This document shows, one piece after another, positions 1 through 9,417 of a DNA stretch of 64,000 bases. The notes below the pieces were generated by a model. That model did no database searches and was not told where the DNA came from. It worked only from the letters and a program-made list of their open reading frames with translations. Positions within the stretch are counted from its first letter, which is position 1. The number at the start of each line of letters is the position of its first letter. The translations under genes and the position numbers were made by a program. Source of the stretch: Synechococcus sp. C9 (GTDB taxonomy: Bacteria; Cyanobacteriota; Cyanobacteriia; Gloeomargaritales; Gloeomargaritaceae); NCBI RefSeq assembly GCF_022984075.1, contig NZ_JALAAD010000001.1, positions 806,001-870,000 on the forward strand. The letters run 5' to 3'.

Positions 1-1756
1 TGAGTTTGATGTCCACCGTTTTGCCTTTTTCACTGGTGCGATAAACGGGTTCAGCCACTAGAACTGCCACTTCCAAAAATGGCGGCGGCGACTTGCGATT
101 CTTCTCCATAATTTCGCGGGGAATCTGCACCAGCTTCAGCTTTACGCCCAACTCTTGCACTAGGGCATTCACGGTCAAGTGCAAGTCCATCTCAAATTCC
201 CAGGCGAGACAATAGCACTCCCGCCCGCCCGCAGAGGCAACCGCTTGGGCAACCTGTTTGGCTTCCTCACGGGTAAAGATGGAGTCAATACCATCCACAT
301 GGCAAAATGCCCCGGCTTTGCGCCCATGCAACAGGGGTGAGGGGGGATGGGTGAGGATTTCGGCTTTGAAGAACTCCAGAATCACCCGCCGATGTTCTTC
401 ATCGGCTCCCTGCAAGCGGTCTTTTTGCCACCACTGCCGCTCGTAGCGACCGAGGTTATAGACATCAAAGGCGCGATAGGGTTTGCCCTCACTGTGCAGT
501 TTGCGCTGTAGCTCAATCAGCCGCTTGCGCGACGTGTGGATGGCAAACCGCCCCAAGTCGCACATGATCCACCTGCGCCCCAACCGCTCCGCCACCGCCC
601 CGGTGGTGCCACTGCCACAAAAGAAATCAGCGACGAGATCGCCCTCGTTGGAAGCTAAAGCAATAATTCGTTCAAGTAATGCCTCTGGCTTCTGAGTGTC
701 ATAACCTGTTTTCTCAAAAGATTGAGGTTGTACGGTATTTATGTCCAACCATAAATCTTGAAGTGGAATCCCTTGCATCTCATCCAAATATCTCTTTTGG
801 CGAGGCACTGTTCCAGGCTTTGTTTGAACAATTCGACCTTGTTCATAAAGATCTTTCATTCTCTCTTGGCTAAATCGCCAGAATCGGGTGATGCCAAGAA
901 ATTCATAATATGGGTTGCCTTTTGTAGCACCTCCAGGAGCGGTAATATCTCCTAATTGATAACGTCTATTAGTCTCTGGTTCTACAAACTTATAAAAAGA
1001 CTCAGCATATTCCTTTGAGTAGGGAGTATATTGCATATTCCAAGTGAAACTCTCAGACTTGGAATACAGAAAAATAACATCATGAATACGCCCAAGATGT
1101 TGCGAACCTTGACCAATATCACTATGGGCTGTTTGTCGTTTCCAAATAATTTGATTTAGGAATTGAGTATTACCAAAAACATCATCAAGTAATGCTTTGA
1201 CTTGATGAGACACAAACCAACCAATATGAACAAAAATCAAACCTTTATCGTTCAGTAATTCTCTAGCAAGGACGAGTCGTTCATAAATCATTTGCAGAAA
1301 AGAATCAGTACCTTTCCCCCAAATGTCACGGTAAGCAACCATTTCTAACGTTGATTGCTCCTTCGCTAAAGTTTCATTCTCTTCGCCAATAGGAACATCT
1401 AAGGTAAAATCCGCGCCGACATCAAACGGTGGGTCGATATAAATCAGGTCAATCTTGCCCTTAAACTCTTGCAACAGGGAAGCCATCACCAGCTTGTTGT
1501 CGCCCCAGATCAGCCGATTGCGAAAATCATCCACGCGGGGATTCTGCTGTTCAAATAATTCCAACTGCCCCGTTGCCGCTGCTGCCCGTCGGGGTTCATC
1601 AATGCTTTCAATCTTCTGCATGGGCATGGCACACCCGGCAATATCCACCTCGCGGCGGTTGCCATACTCGTCATACTTGCCCTCCCAGATCAGTTCCGTC
1701 CGCATTTGGGAGAGGGGGTGGGGGTTGTGGGGACCGTAGGTGGGTTGCTGGGTCAT
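1..1756 (-). CDS. Type III-like site-specific DNA methyltransferase (Mod), partial at window edge
   Basis: Reading the minus strand from the ATG at 1756 gives one uninterrupted frame running off the left edge (about 585 codons seen, C-terminus missing). It carries the amino-methyltransferase motif IV DPPF near residues 108-111 (context [16 protein letters not shown]) and, much later (about residue 376), the SAM-binding motif [10 protein letters not shown]. This DPPF-before-FxGxG order is that of beta-class and type III Mod enzymes, which methylate adenine or cytosine N4 in DNA. No Res/helicase gene is visible in the window, so it could be a Mod of a full type III system continuing to the left, or an orphan methylase. 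Downstream of a DUF6883/DUF4926 pair on the same strand. The family is well supported; the target sequence and partner are unknown. Confidence 0.88.
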   Translation of the reverse strand, partial: MTQQPTYGPHNPHPLSQMRTELIWEGKYDEYGNRREVDIAGCAMPMQKIESIDEPRRAAAATGQLELFEQQNPRVDDFRNRLIWGDNKLVMASLLQEFKGKIDLIYIDPPFDVGADFTLDVPIGEENETLAKEQSTLEMVAYRDIWGKGTDSFLQMIYERLVLARELLNDKGLIFVHIGWFVSHQVKALLDDVFGNTQFLNQIIWKRQTAHSDIGQGSQHLGRIHDVIFLYSKSESFTWNMQYTPYSKEYAESFYKFVEPETNRRYQLGDITAPGGATKGNPYYEFLGITRFWRFSQERMKDLYEQGRIVQTKPGTVPRQKRYLDEMQGIPLQDLWLDINTVQPQSFEKTGYDTQKPEALLERIIALASNEGDLVADFFCGSGTTGAVAERLGRRWIMCDLGRFAIHTSRKRLIELQRKLHSEGKPYRAFDVYNLGRYERQWWQKDRLQGADEEHRRVILEFFKAEILTHPPSPLLHGRKAGAFCHVDGIDSIFTREEAKQVAQAVASAGGRECYCLAWEFEMDLHLTVNALVQELGVKLKLVQIPREIMEKNRKSPPPFLEVAVLVAEPVYRTSEKGKTVDIKL

Positions 1757-1810
1757 GAACAAAAGGTTTGTAGTTATGACTTGGGTCGTTGCTGATAAGT
1801 GAACGAACGA

Positions 1811-2068
1811 TTAGCTGGCTAGGCTCAATTCATAGTGTAGAGCCAGAACTTCATCGGGTTGAAGCACAGCCATTGCGTACTCACGTCCTTGCAAATCGGC
1901 AAATTCCACTAAATAACGGGGAATGTCACCGGGATATACCTCAACAATGGTGCCTACCTGACCGATCGGTAGCTGTTGAATGGATTGGTATTCGGGTTCA
2001 ACTAAGGTGAGGCGATCACGATCAATTGGCTTTATGTTGGCAACGGTATCAAGGGTTGTTAGCGTCAT
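1811..2068 (-). CDS. DUF4926-family small protein
   Basis: An 85-residue protein with the pattern typical of DUF4926: an N-terminal LDTVANIKPI stretch, then PIGQVGTIVEVY, then YLVEFADLQGREYAMA. This is a small beta-rich family of unknown function that I recall mainly from cyanobacteria. It starts 5 bp after the stop of the DUF6883 gene on the same strand, so the two are almost surely co-transcribed, with the methyltransferase gene next downstream. The tight pairing of two tiny proteins suggests a toxin/antitoxin or toxin/immunity arrangement, but that is inference; nothing in this protein shows catalysis. Confidence 0.75.
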   Translation of the reverse strand: MTLTTLDTVANIKPIDRDRLTLVEPEYQSIQQLPIGQVGTIVEVYPGDIPRYLVEFADLQGREYAMAVLQPDEVLALHYELSLAS

Positions 2069-2073
2069 AATCC

Positions 2074-2400
2074 TTACCTGATAAACGCAGAAACTAGGCG
2101 GGGGTTGGGTTGGGCTGAGGTGATTTCCCAGAGAGTACGAAGAATGACGGATTTTCGATCGGGAATTGCCCAGTCAATCTTGTAGAGTTGACCAAACTCG
2201 GTGCTGTTTTGTTGAATCACCTCTCCTTCAATGGCTGCTTTCGCAATCAATTCTCGCAAATCATTGGCATTCTCCGCTGTGATTCCCAGTGCTGAAGCAA
2301 AGACCTTGGTTTTAGGTTTACCGGATGCATGATCTGGATTCAGACAGTAACCCGTCAGTTTTTCCATCGGAATCATGGCAAATTCTCCATTCGGTAGCTT
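2074..2400 (-). CDS. DUF6883-like small protein, possible BECR-type toxin
   Basis: A 108-residue protein read from the ATG giving MKLPNGEFAMIPMEKL; an in-frame GTG ten codons upstream lies inside a methyltransferase remnant and is less likely. Features: a conserved LxGYCLNPDH..GKPK segment, a KVFASALGIT helix start, and a C-terminal strand ending PRLVSAFI. This layout matches DUF6883. The closing W-x-I...PRLVSA strand resembles the last strand of several small RNase toxin domains (BECR fold), but this resemblance is by eye only. It lies 5 bp upstream of the DUF4926 gene in the same operon. Family assignment fairly sure; toxin role speculative. Confidence 0.65.
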   Translation of the reverse strand, partial: KLPNGEFAMIPMEKLTGYCLNPDHASGKPKTKVFASALGITAENANDLRELIAKAAIEGEVIQQNSTEFGQLYKIDWAIPDRKSVILRTLWEITSAQPNPRLVSAFIR

Positions 2401-2423
2401 CATAGACTCGCCACACGCATCGA

Positions 2424-2495
2424 AAAACACGCACCCACATCAAAGGTTGGGTCAATATCAATCAGGTCAATCTTGCCCTTAAACTCCTGCAACAG
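2424..2495 (-). pseudogene. Decayed fragment of a second Mod-type methyltransferase
   Basis: A 72-bp segment aligns without gaps to 1406-1477 of the methyltransferase gene (about 9 mismatches counted by eye). It encodes [20 protein letters not shown], where the catalytic DPPF has become DPTF, and the surrounding frame stops shortly after. It begins in a 51-codon frame from about 2558 with unrelated N-terminal residues (MYARQPGLTLKIPFF). The piece sits immediately upstream of the DUF6883 start, so it marks a recombination or insertion junction. Confidence 0.75.
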
Positions 2496-2566
2496 CTTAA
2501 AATTAAAATTATCAAAAAACGGTATCTTGAGCGTCAGTCCTGGTTGACGAGCGTACATCTTGAAAT

Positions 2567-3571
2567 TCACATCCCTGGTTCATAGCCCAACAGGAGTAAT
2601 TGATTCGTACCCAAGGTTTGCGCCTTACTCAACACTTCCTGTACCTGGTGCAACAGTTGCTCTGGGTCTAGGTCATGTTCCTTGGTCACTACCACGCCGC
2701 CCAAACTGACCGTCACTGGAATGGACAATTCACTGCTCAAACTCACCGGATGGTCGCTGATGCCCTGGCGCAGGGTGTGCCCAAACTCGTAAGCCCGTTG
2801 GGGGGATAACCCCAGGGTCACACAGGCAAACTGATTGACCGCCGCCCGATACACCAGACTCCCCGGCAGACCCCGGCTCTGTAAACGCCGTGCCACCACC
2901 GTCACCACCTGGCGCAATATTTCCGAACTATACTGTTGCTCCAATTCCGGCCAGCGATCCACCGCCAGCAACCAAAAACTCAAATAGCGGTAGTACAAGA
3001 CATAGTTCTCATCCACCGCCGCCGGGGGACGTTCCCCCACCTGATGCAATAGTCCCGGCAGGGCAGAGGTCAAAGCCCGCTGGTTCAACACCCCGGTTTC
3101 CTCGTCCAAAAGCGACATGGATGCGAGTAAATTGTTCTGATCCTTGAGCCGTTGATTAGCCGCCATCAGGGAACGGGTCAACTGCCGCACCCGTAGTGCC
3201 GCCCGAATCCGTGCCCGCAATTCCTCCGCATTGATCGGTTTGCTGATAAATTCATCCGCCCCCGTATCCAGCCCCAGAATCCGGTCTGAAGTATCTTCCC
3301 GGGCGGTGAGCATCAAAAAGTAAATATGTTGCAAACTGGGGTCGGATTTGACCCGCCGACAGAGTTCAATCCCTGATAAACCCGGCATGGACCAATCACT
3401 GATGATCAAATCCGGGGGAGACTGACAAATAGCCGCCCAAGCCGCCTCCCCATTCGCCGCCGTTTCCAAAAGATAACCCCCATCCTCCAAGTACTGGGCG
3501 ATCAGTTCCCGCACCACCATGCTGTCATCAATGACCAGAATCTGAACCGGGTCGGTGGGATCAAAAGTCAT
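2567..3571 (-). CDS. PleD-like response regulator with degenerate GGDEF domain
   Basis: The start at 3571 is chosen because AAGGAG lies 8 bases upstream of that ATG; the frame stays open further up to 3628. The 334-residue protein has an N-terminal receiver domain (ILVIDDSMVVREL, phospho-acceptor Asp in LIISDWSMPG, Lys in FISKPINAEEL), a short coiled linker (about 135-155) and a C-terminal domain of GGDEF type. The signature GGDEF/GGEEF loop is absent: the equivalent position reads YRAAVNQFACVTL. Diguanylate cyclase activity is therefore unlikely, and it may act as a c-di-GMP or protein-binding output. No cognate kinase is adjacent. Likely monocistronic; PacL lies 88 bp further downstream on the same strand. 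Confidence 0.85.
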   Translation of the reverse strand: MTFDPTDPVQILVIDDSMVVRELIAQYLEDGGYLLETAANGEAAWAAICQSPPDLIISDWSMPGLSGIELCRRVKSDPSLQHIYFLMLTAREDTSDRILGLDTGADEFISKPINAEELRARIRAALRVRQLTRSLMAANQRLKDQNNLLASMSLLDEETGVLNQRALTSALPGLLHQVGERPPAAVDENYVLYYRYLSFWLLAVDRWPELEQQYSSEILRQVVTVVARRLQSRGLPGSLVYRAAVNQFACVTLGLSPQRAYEFGHTLRQGISDHPVSLSSELSIPVTVSLGGVVVTKEHDLDPEQLLHQVQEVLSKAQTLGTNQLLLLGYEPGM

Positions 3572-3658
3572 GGCATCAACTCCTTGGGGCACCATCCCTG
3601 CGCCTTTTTCAGTACCATAGTCGCACACCCACGGGCAGAAGTCACCTGATTCAGTAGG

Positions 3659-6460
3659 TTACCCCTCTGTTTCCTGCCCCGGCCAGAGCCGCCGGATCAC
3701 TAGCTTTTCCAATTCTACCCAGACAAACACGAGGGAACTAAACGCTACACAAATGAGCAATTCCTGCGGCGTGAGGTAATACACCTGGAAAAATTCCCGC
3801 AAAGGCGGCAAATACACAATCGCCACCTGCGCCAGGGTCATCAGCCCCACCGCCCACCAAATCCAGGGGTTGCTCCGGGGGTTCAGTTCCACCAACAAAC
3901 GGCTATCGGAACGCACCGCCAAAGCATGACCCATCTGGGACAAACACAGGGTCGTAAACACCATGGTCTGCCACCGTTGGGGGTCTAAACCCGCCGGGCT
4001 GTAGTTTTGGGTGTAACCATAAGCCCAGACCATCAGGGCAATCGTCACCAGGGACAAAACAATCCCCACCCGCACCATGTAGGCTCCTAAACCCCGGGCG
4101 AAAATACTCTCTTGCGGGTCTTTGGGGGGTTGTTGCATCACCACCGCCCGCCCTGGTTCCACCGCCAACGCCAGTGCCGGAATGCCATCGGTCGCCAAGT
4201 TCATCCAGAGAATCTGCAAAGGGGACAAGGGCGTACCCCCCAACCCAATCAGGGGTGCCGTGGCAATGGTAATGACCTCCCCGATATTGCTCCCCAAAAT
4301 ATAGCGAATAAAGCGGCGGATATTCCCATATACCACCCGGCCTTCCTCCACCGCCGCCACAATCGTGGCAAAGTTATCATCCAGCAAAATCATATCGCTA
4401 GCTTCTTTGCTCACGTCCGTCCCCGTGATCCCCATCGCCACCCCAATATCCGCCTGTTTCAACGCCGGGGCATCATTCACCCCATCCCCGGTCATGGACA
4501 CCACCTGGTTATTTTTTTGCAGGGCTTGGACAATGTGCAGTTTATGTTCCGGGGACACCCGGGCGTACACCGCCACCCGCCCCACCCGTGCCGTCAATTC
4601 CTCCGGCGTGAGTTGTTCCAATTCCCGTCCCGTCAGGACTTCCTCCCCCGGGCGCAGGATGCCCAAATCCTTGGCAATCGTACAGGCGGTGAGTTGATGG
4701 TCGCCGGTGATCATCACCACCCGAATCCCCGCCGTATGACAGCGTGCCACCGCCAGTTTCGCCTCGGGACGGGGGGCATCCAACATCCCCACCAACCCCA
4801 GCCAAATCAACCCCTGCTCCAAATCCGGGGCAGTCGGATGGGGGGGCAAGGCATCCAAAGGCCGGTACGCCAACCCCAGCACCCGCAACCCTTGGCTGGC
4901 GAGGGTATTGTTTTGCTCCACAATCACCCGCCGCTGGTCGGGGGTCAGTTCCTGCACCTGCCCCTGGCTCTGCACCCGGTCGCAACATTCCAGGGTCAAC
5001 TCCGGCGAGCCTTTGCAAAACAGCAAAAAATCCCCCCGCAATAGTGAGTAAATCTTTTGGTCATCCGCCCGCACCACCACGCTCATCCGTTTGCGCTCCG
5101 AGGAAAAGGGAAATTCCGCCACCCGCGCTAAAGGATGGGTCGCCGCCGTCACCCCCGCCTTCGCCGCTAGAGGTAGGAGTGCCCCTTCCGTTGGGTCGCC
5201 CAAAATCACCCATTCCCCCCGCTCCTCCTGCCAAGTGGCATCATTACAAAGCAGTCCCGCCAGCAATAGCCCCATCACATCCGGGCAGGACTGGGGGACA
5301 AAGGGTTGCTCCCCCTGGCGAAATTCCCCCGCCGGTTGGTAGCCCGTGCCCGTGACCTGCAAAAACCCCAATTCCGGCAGTGCCACCGCCTGCGCCACCA
5401 TTTTGTTTTGGGTCAATGTCCCCGTCTTATCCGAACAGACCACCGTCACCGACCCCAGGGTTTCCACAGCGGGCAAGCGGCGGATCAGGGCGTGCCGTTG
5501 CATCATCCGACGGGTACCCAGCGCCAGGGTAATCGTCACCACCGCCGGTAAACCTTCCGGAACCACCGCCACCGCCATACTCAGGGACACCTCCACCAGC
5601 GCACCGAACATCTGGGGGTCATAGAGGGTGCCAGCGGTCACCACCAGCGCTACCAAAATCAAGGAACCGGTCACCAACACCTTGCCCAGTTGATCCATCC
5701 GCCGTTGCAGGGGTGTTGGTTCCACCTCAACCGCTTGAATGGCGGCGGCAATTTTGCCCAATTGCGTACCCATGCCGGTTTGGGTCACCACCAGCGTCCC
5801 CCGCCCCTGCACCACCTCCGTACCCATGAACCCTAGGTTCACCCGGTCACCCAACTCCGTATCCACCGGCAGTACCACATCCGCCTGTTTTGTTACCGGT
5901 AGAGCTTCCCCAGTCAAAGCCGCCTCCCGCACCTGAAGATTCGCCGTCACCAACCAACGCCCGTCCGCTGGGAGTTTGTTCCCCGCCTCCACCAACACCA
6001 CATCCCCTGGCACCAAATCGGGAGCATTCACCTCTTGAATTTGCCCCGCCCGTACCACCCGCACCCGGGAGGAGGACATTTTTTTCAAAGCGGTCAACGC
6101 CTGTTCCGCCTTCATTTCCTGCACATAGCCCAGCAGACCGTTCAAAATCACGATGCTTAAAATCGCCACCGTGTCCTTGGGAAAAATAAACCGCTGTTCC
6201 TGAATGGCTTGAATTGCATCAGTAATGGCGGAAACCACTGCCACCGCAATCAGCAACAACAGCATCACATTTTTGAACTGATCCAGCAGAATTTGCCAAC
6301 GACTCCGGCGGTGGGTTTCCTGCAATTCGTTCGCCCCGTAATGCGCCAAACGTTCTGCCACCTGTGCCGAATTTAGCCCATCGGTACTGGTTTCCAGATG
6401 CTTACAGGTCGCTTCAATGGATAAACTGTGCCAGTCGGGGGGGGGTGATGGGAGAACCAT
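3659..6460 (-). CDS. pacL: P-type Ca2+-transporting ATPase (PacL/SERCA type)
   Basis: A 933-residue membrane cation pump. Visible: N-terminal cation ATPase domain, actuator loop with TGEALPV, the M4 motif PEGLPAVVT typical of Ca2+ ATPases, the phosphorylation site [17 protein letters not shown] in the nucleotide domain, and the hinge [16 protein letters not shown], followed by about six C-terminal membrane helices. It would use ATP to move Ca2+ (or Mn2+) across the plasma membrane. I place the start at 6460 ([10 protein letters not shown]); the longer frame to 6571 would run into the divergent sugar-kinase gene starting at 6532. The intervening 71 bp must hold both promoters. Family sure, exact ion not determined. 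Confidence 0.9.
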   Translation of the reverse strand: MVLPSPPPDWHSLSIEATCKHLETSTDGLNSAQVAERLAHYGANELQETHRRSRWQILLDQFKNVMLLLLIAVAVVSAITDAIQAIQEQRFIFPKDTVAILSIVILNGLLGYVQEMKAEQALTALKKMSSSRVRVVRAGQIQEVNAPDLVPGDVVLVEAGNKLPADGRWLVTANLQVREAALTGEALPVTKQADVVLPVDTELGDRVNLGFMGTEVVQGRGTLVVTQTGMGTQLGKIAAAIQAVEVEPTPLQRRMDQLGKVLVTGSLILVALVVTAGTLYDPQMFGALVEVSLSMAVAVVPEGLPAVVTITLALGTRRMMQRHALIRRLPAVETLGSVTVVCSDKTGTLTQNKMVAQAVALPELGFLQVTGTGYQPAGEFRQGEQPFVPQSCPDVMGLLLAGLLCNDATWQEERGEWVILGDPTEGALLPLAAKAGVTAATHPLARVAEFPFSSERKRMSVVVRADDQKIYSLLRGDFLLFCKGSPELTLECCDRVQSQGQVQELTPDQRRVIVEQNNTLASQGLRVLGLAYRPLDALPPHPTAPDLEQGLIWLGLVGMLDAPRPEAKLAVARCHTAGIRVVMITGDHQLTACTIAKDLGILRPGEEVLTGRELEQLTPEELTARVGRVAVYARVSPEHKLHIVQALQKNNQVVSMTGDGVNDAPALKQADIGVAMGITGTDVSKEASDMILLDDNFATIVAAVEEGRVVYGNIRRFIRYILGSNIGEVITIATAPLIGLGGTPLSPLQILWMNLATDGIPALALAVEPGRAVVMQQPPKDPQESIFARGLGAYMVRVGIVLSLVTIALMVWAYGYTQNYSPAGLDPQRWQTMVFTTLCLSQMGHALAVRSDSRLLVELNPRSNPWIWWAVGLMTLAQVAIVYLPPLREFFQVYYLTPQELLICVAFSSLVFVWVELEKLVIRRLWPGQETEG

Positions 6461-6531
6461 GCAAATTTTTGGGAAACCTTCTCTTATCCTAGAGGTTAGA
6501 TTGGCGGTTGCACAGCGTCCGGGGGTAGAGG

Positions 6532-7779
6532 ATGGGGTTGAGTTTGGGGTTGGATTTTGGCACCTCGGCACTCAAGGGTATCGTGATTGACCCCCAAGGG
6601 CAGACCCAATACCAGCAACGCCTGCCTTTGGCTGACCCCACCTCCCCCCAGCAATGGCAGGCAGGTCTGTGGCAATTACTCGGTGCTATTCCTGCAAACG
6701 TATGTAATCACATTCACCACATCGGCATTGCCGGGACATCGGGAACGGTTTTGCTTACGGATAATACCGGTCAGCCCGTTGCGCCAGTGCTCATGTATAA
6801 CGACCATCAGGGCGGTTTTTTGCTCCCAGAACTCAAACATTATGCGCCCGAAAATCACTTAGTTTGCAGTGCCACATCTAGTTTAGTCAAACTCTTTTGG
6901 TATCATCATCAAGGCATAAATTTACGAGATAAATATCTCTTGCATCAGGCGGATTGGTTGGGATTTTTATTGCATGGAAAATTAGGAATTAGTGATGAAC
7001 ATAACGCCCTGAAATTGGGTTACGACCCAGGGAGTAGAACGTATCCAAATTGGTTTCAGAATTTACCCTTTGCCGTGCATTTGCCCCAGGTATTAATCCC
7101 CGGCACCCCGGTAAGCAGGATTCAACCGTCCATTGCCCAACAGTTCCATTTACCCCCCGATTGTCAAATTCATGCGGGAACCACCGATAGCATTGCCGCT
7201 TTTCTCGCCAGTGGTGCCCAACGGATCGGGGATGGGGTGACTTCCCTCGGTTCGACTTTGGTGTTGAAATTACTCAGCGACCAGCGCATTGATGACCCAC
7301 GCACCGGAGTTTACAGCCATCGCCTGGGCAATTTATGGCTGGTGGGGGGAGCCTCCAATACGGGCGGTGCCGTGTTACAGCATTTTTTCACGAAAGAAGA
7401 ATTATTGCATTTCAGTGCCCAAATTGACCCCAATATTCCCTTAGATTTAGATTACTATCCCCTCTTAAAACCGGGGGAGCGATTCCCGATTAATGATCTC
7501 AATTTAGCTCCCCGACTCGACCCCCGCCCCGAAAATCCGGTGCAATTTTTACACGCCTTATTGACGGCAATGGCACGCATTGAAGCCCAGGGTTATCAGG
7601 TATTACAAAATCTCGGTGCGCCTCCATTACAACGGGTATTCACCAGCGGCGGTGGCAGTAGTAATTCCACATGGCAAACCATTCGCCAACAGATTTTAGG
7701 GGTACCGGTATGCGTTTCCGCCCAACAGGAAGCGGCTTGGGGAGTGGCTCGTCTGGCGCAGAGCGATGGCGTGGCGTAG
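6532..7779 (+). CDS. FGGY-family carbohydrate kinase (SePSK/xylulokinase-like)
   Basis: A 415-residue FGGY sugar kinase. The N-terminal phosphate-binding loop reads LGLDFGTSALKGIVID; the catalytic region reads HAGTTDSIAAFLASGA, with the Asp proposed as base; the C-terminal adenosine motif reads TSGGGSSNSTW. Length and layout match the short cyanobacterial/plant kinases described as D-ribulose kinases (SePSK, AtXK-1), shorter than classical xylulokinases of about 480-500 residues. Expected reaction: ATP-dependent phosphorylation of D-ribulose or a related ketose in the cytoplasm. Divergent from pacL. The downstream gap holds a repeat element, so it is probably a single-gene unit. Confidence 0.85.
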   Translation: MGLSLGLDFGTSALKGIVIDPQGQTQYQQRLPLADPTSPQQWQAGLWQLLGAIPANVCNHIHHIGIAGTSGTVLLTDNTGQPVAPVLMYNDHQGGFLLPELKHYAPENHLVCSATSSLVKLFWYHHQGINLRDKYLLHQADWLGFLLHGKLGISDEHNALKLGYDPGSRTYPNWFQNLPFAVHLPQVLIPGTPVSRIQPSIAQQFHLPPDCQIHAGTTDSIAAFLASGAQRIGDGVTSLGSTLVLKLLSDQRIDDPRTGVYSHRLGNLWLVGGASNTGGAVLQHFFTKEELLHFSAQIDPNIPLDLDYYPLLKPGERFPINDLNLAPRLDPRPENPVQFLHALLTAMARIEAQGYQVLQNLGAPPLQRVFTSGGGSSNSTWQTIRQQILGVPVCVSAQQEAAWGVARLAQSDGVA

Positions 7780-7828
7780 TCCTACTCAGGTAAGATTTCT
7801 ATGGGTGAATCACTAGATCAATGAAAAC

Positions 7829-7950
7829 TATAGCAATCCTAAATGAGAATGGAACAGGGGTCGCAGGGGCACCGCCTCCGTACTTGGTTCTGGAAACTTT
7901 GTGTATGCCTACGGCACGCAAGCTAATGTAAATCAAGTAGGATTGCTATA
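7829..7950. repeat. Intergenic inverted-end repeat, intact copy (type A ends)
   Basis: Begins TATAGCAATCCT and ends AGGATTGCTATA, a perfect 12-bp terminal inverted repeat 122 bp apart. Between the ends lie the family core (GGGGTCGCAGGGGCACC...) and TTGGTTCTGG, plus an insert (GTGTATGCCTACGGCACGC) shared with the copies at 9876 and 35275. No coding capacity. Same family as the many copies listed below. Confidence 0.85.
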
Positions 7951-8289
7951 CAATGGGACTTTAGCCTGGGACTGTTGACTTTCTCAGTATGAAATTTTAC
8001 TCACAATTCAAGTGTGATTTCTGTATGTCTGAATAGCTATATGCCTAAATATTTGTCTGCTAATTTAGTAGAATTACTATAAAGTATGTGAACATTTACC
8101 CACCCATTGAGTGAGATCGGTGTCTCAGTTGCCCTTGATATATAAGTATTTTTTATAAATATCTTCGTTCGCATCTTGACATCCTTGAATAATACCCAAT
8201 ACAGTAGGATTACTTAGATGATTAATCAAATACCATTTAAGTTATTGATTTAGCATTACTCTAATGCTTAGCATCTCAAGGAAATTTCG
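7951..8289. other. AT-rich leader upstream of the LuxR-type regulator
   Basis: A 339-bp AT-rich stretch with no credible coding frame. It presumably holds the promoter of the response regulator at 8290; TTTTTTATAAATAT near 8150 is a possible -10 region, and AAGGAAA about 8280 serves as ribosome-binding site. No RNA gene was recognised here. Confidence 0.5.
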
Positions 8290-8907
8290 ATGACGACTGA
8301 GCCTCCCACGATAATCCTGATTGATGATGACACCCAACTGCGCTTCCTCACCAAGGAATACTTAGAACTGGAGGGAGGATACCAGGTTTTGACGGCGGGA
8401 AACGGGCAAGAGGGTTGGGAATTATTAAGCCAAGTGCATCCGAGTTTGATTGTTTGTGATGTAATGATGCCCATGATGGATGGCTACGAGTTTGTCCAAA
8501 AACTGCGCCAAAATCCCCGTTTACGCTCCGTGCCTTTGATTTTTCTGTCTGCCAAGGGGGATGTGGGTGACCGGATTACCGGGCTAAATGCCGGGGGTGA
8601 TGTGTACTTGGTCAAACCTTTTGAACCGGAGGAATTGTTGGCGCAAATTCGTGCCTCCCTAGCTCGGCTGGGACTAGGGGCGGGGGCGGAACCCTTGGCA
8701 CAACTCCCCCCAGACACCTATCTCACTCCTACGGAACGGCGGGTTTTGCGGCTGGTGGCACAGGGGATGACCAATCAGCAGGTGGCGGATGAATTGAAGG
8801 TATCCCGGCGCACGGTCGAAAGCCATGTCAGCAATATGTTGAATAAAATCGGTCTCAGTAACCGCACGGAATTGACCCGTTGGGCGATGAATTATCTGGG
8901 GGTTTGA
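8290..8907 (+). CDS. NarL/LuxR-type response regulator (Ycf29-like)
   Basis: A 205-residue two-domain regulator. Residues 8-120 form a receiver: acidic DDDTQLR, phospho-acceptor Asp in LIVCDVMMPMMDGYEF, and Lys in YLVKPFEPEELL. Residues about 140-205 form a LuxR helix-turn-helix with LTPTERRVLRLVAQGMTNQQ and SRRTVESHVSNML. The VMMPMMDGYEFVQKLR and KPFEPEELL stretches recall the cyanobacterial/red-algal Ycf29 group, which I suggest without certainty. It would bind DNA when phosphorylated. No kinase adjoins it. An AAGGAAA ribosome-binding site precedes the ATG; a partial repeat lies downstream. Confidence 0.88.
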   Translation: MTTEPPTIILIDDDTQLRFLTKEYLELEGGYQVLTAGNGQEGWELLSQVHPSLIVCDVMMPMMDGYEFVQKLRQNPRLRSVPLIFLSAKGDVGDRITGLNAGGDVYLVKPFEPEELLAQIRASLARLGLGAGAEPLAQLPPDTYLTPTERRVLRLVAQGMTNQQVADELKVSRRTVESHVSNMLNKIGLSNRTELTRWAMNYLGV

Positions 8908-8968
8908 AAATCACAGCAATTTGATTAAAATTCCCTGAGAGAATCTATAAAATTTTCTAATATATATG

Positions 8969-9013
8969 GGCATCTCTAAAAATAGGTCGCAGGGGTGTAC
9001 CTGCGGTTCTTCT
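8969..9013. repeat. Truncated copy of the intergenic repeat (type B end)
   Basis: Reads GGGCATCTCTAAAAATAGGTCGCAGGGG followed by a short GTGTACCTGCGGTTCT, matching the left half of the copy at 17790 and then breaking off. Lies between the response regulator and yggT genes. Confidence 0.65.
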
Positions 9014-9079
9014 GAATGTTGATGTCCCAATGGTTTAGGATGGCTGTATAGATGTGCTGATGTAGGTTGAGGAATGAGG

Positions 9080-9403
9080 ATGAATGTCACGGCTTTAACT
9101 CATTTAGGGTTTTGGACGACCTGGGTGATGACCCCGATATTTGCCTTGATGATTTTGGCATTTGTGCTACGCATTGTCCTCACTTGGTATCCGCAAGCTC
9201 CGGTTAAACGATTCCCTTTGGTGTTAATTTATCTGCCGACGGAACCGTTTTTGGCAGTAACCCGCCGTCTGGTGCCGCCCCTGGGAGGTGTGGATATGAC
9301 CCCGGTAATTTGGGTCGCCATTTTTAGTTTATTGAGGGAAATTTTATTGGGTCAACAGGGGATTTTTACCCTTTTGCTTCAGGCTCCCGAACGCCTCGGT
9401 TGA
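9080..9403 (+). CDS. YggT/Ycf19-family membrane protein
   Basis: A 107-residue protein with two hydrophobic segments (about residues 12-36 and 75-100) around the hallmark RIVLTWYPQAP...PLVLIYLPTEPFLAVTRRLVPP stretch of the YggT (Ycf19) family. These are small inner-membrane proteins; cyanobacterial and plastid members have been linked to cell or plastid division and thylakoid organisation. I choose the ATG at 9080 because TTGAGG lies 7 bases upstream of it; the ATG at 9074 would be only one base from that site. It ends 14 bp before the convergent deaminase gene. Confidence 0.85.
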   Translation: MNVTALTHLGFWTTWVMTPIFALMILAFVLRIVLTWYPQAPVKRFPLVLIYLPTEPFLAVTRRLVPPLGGVDMTPVIWVAIFSLLREILLGQQGIFTLLLQAPERLG

Positions 9404-9417
9404 TGACCCCCAACTCC

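Noticed and set aside
4112-5044. Long open frame on the plus strand
   Set aside because: It lies wholly antisense to the Ca2+ ATPase gene and is His/Pro/Arg-rich with no recognisable motif; an effect of GC-rich codon bias on the other strand.
7951-8289. Search for tRNA or riboswitch in the larger gaps
   Set aside because: No T-arm GGTTCGAATCC-like block or known riboswitch core was found here or in the other gaps longer than 300 bases.
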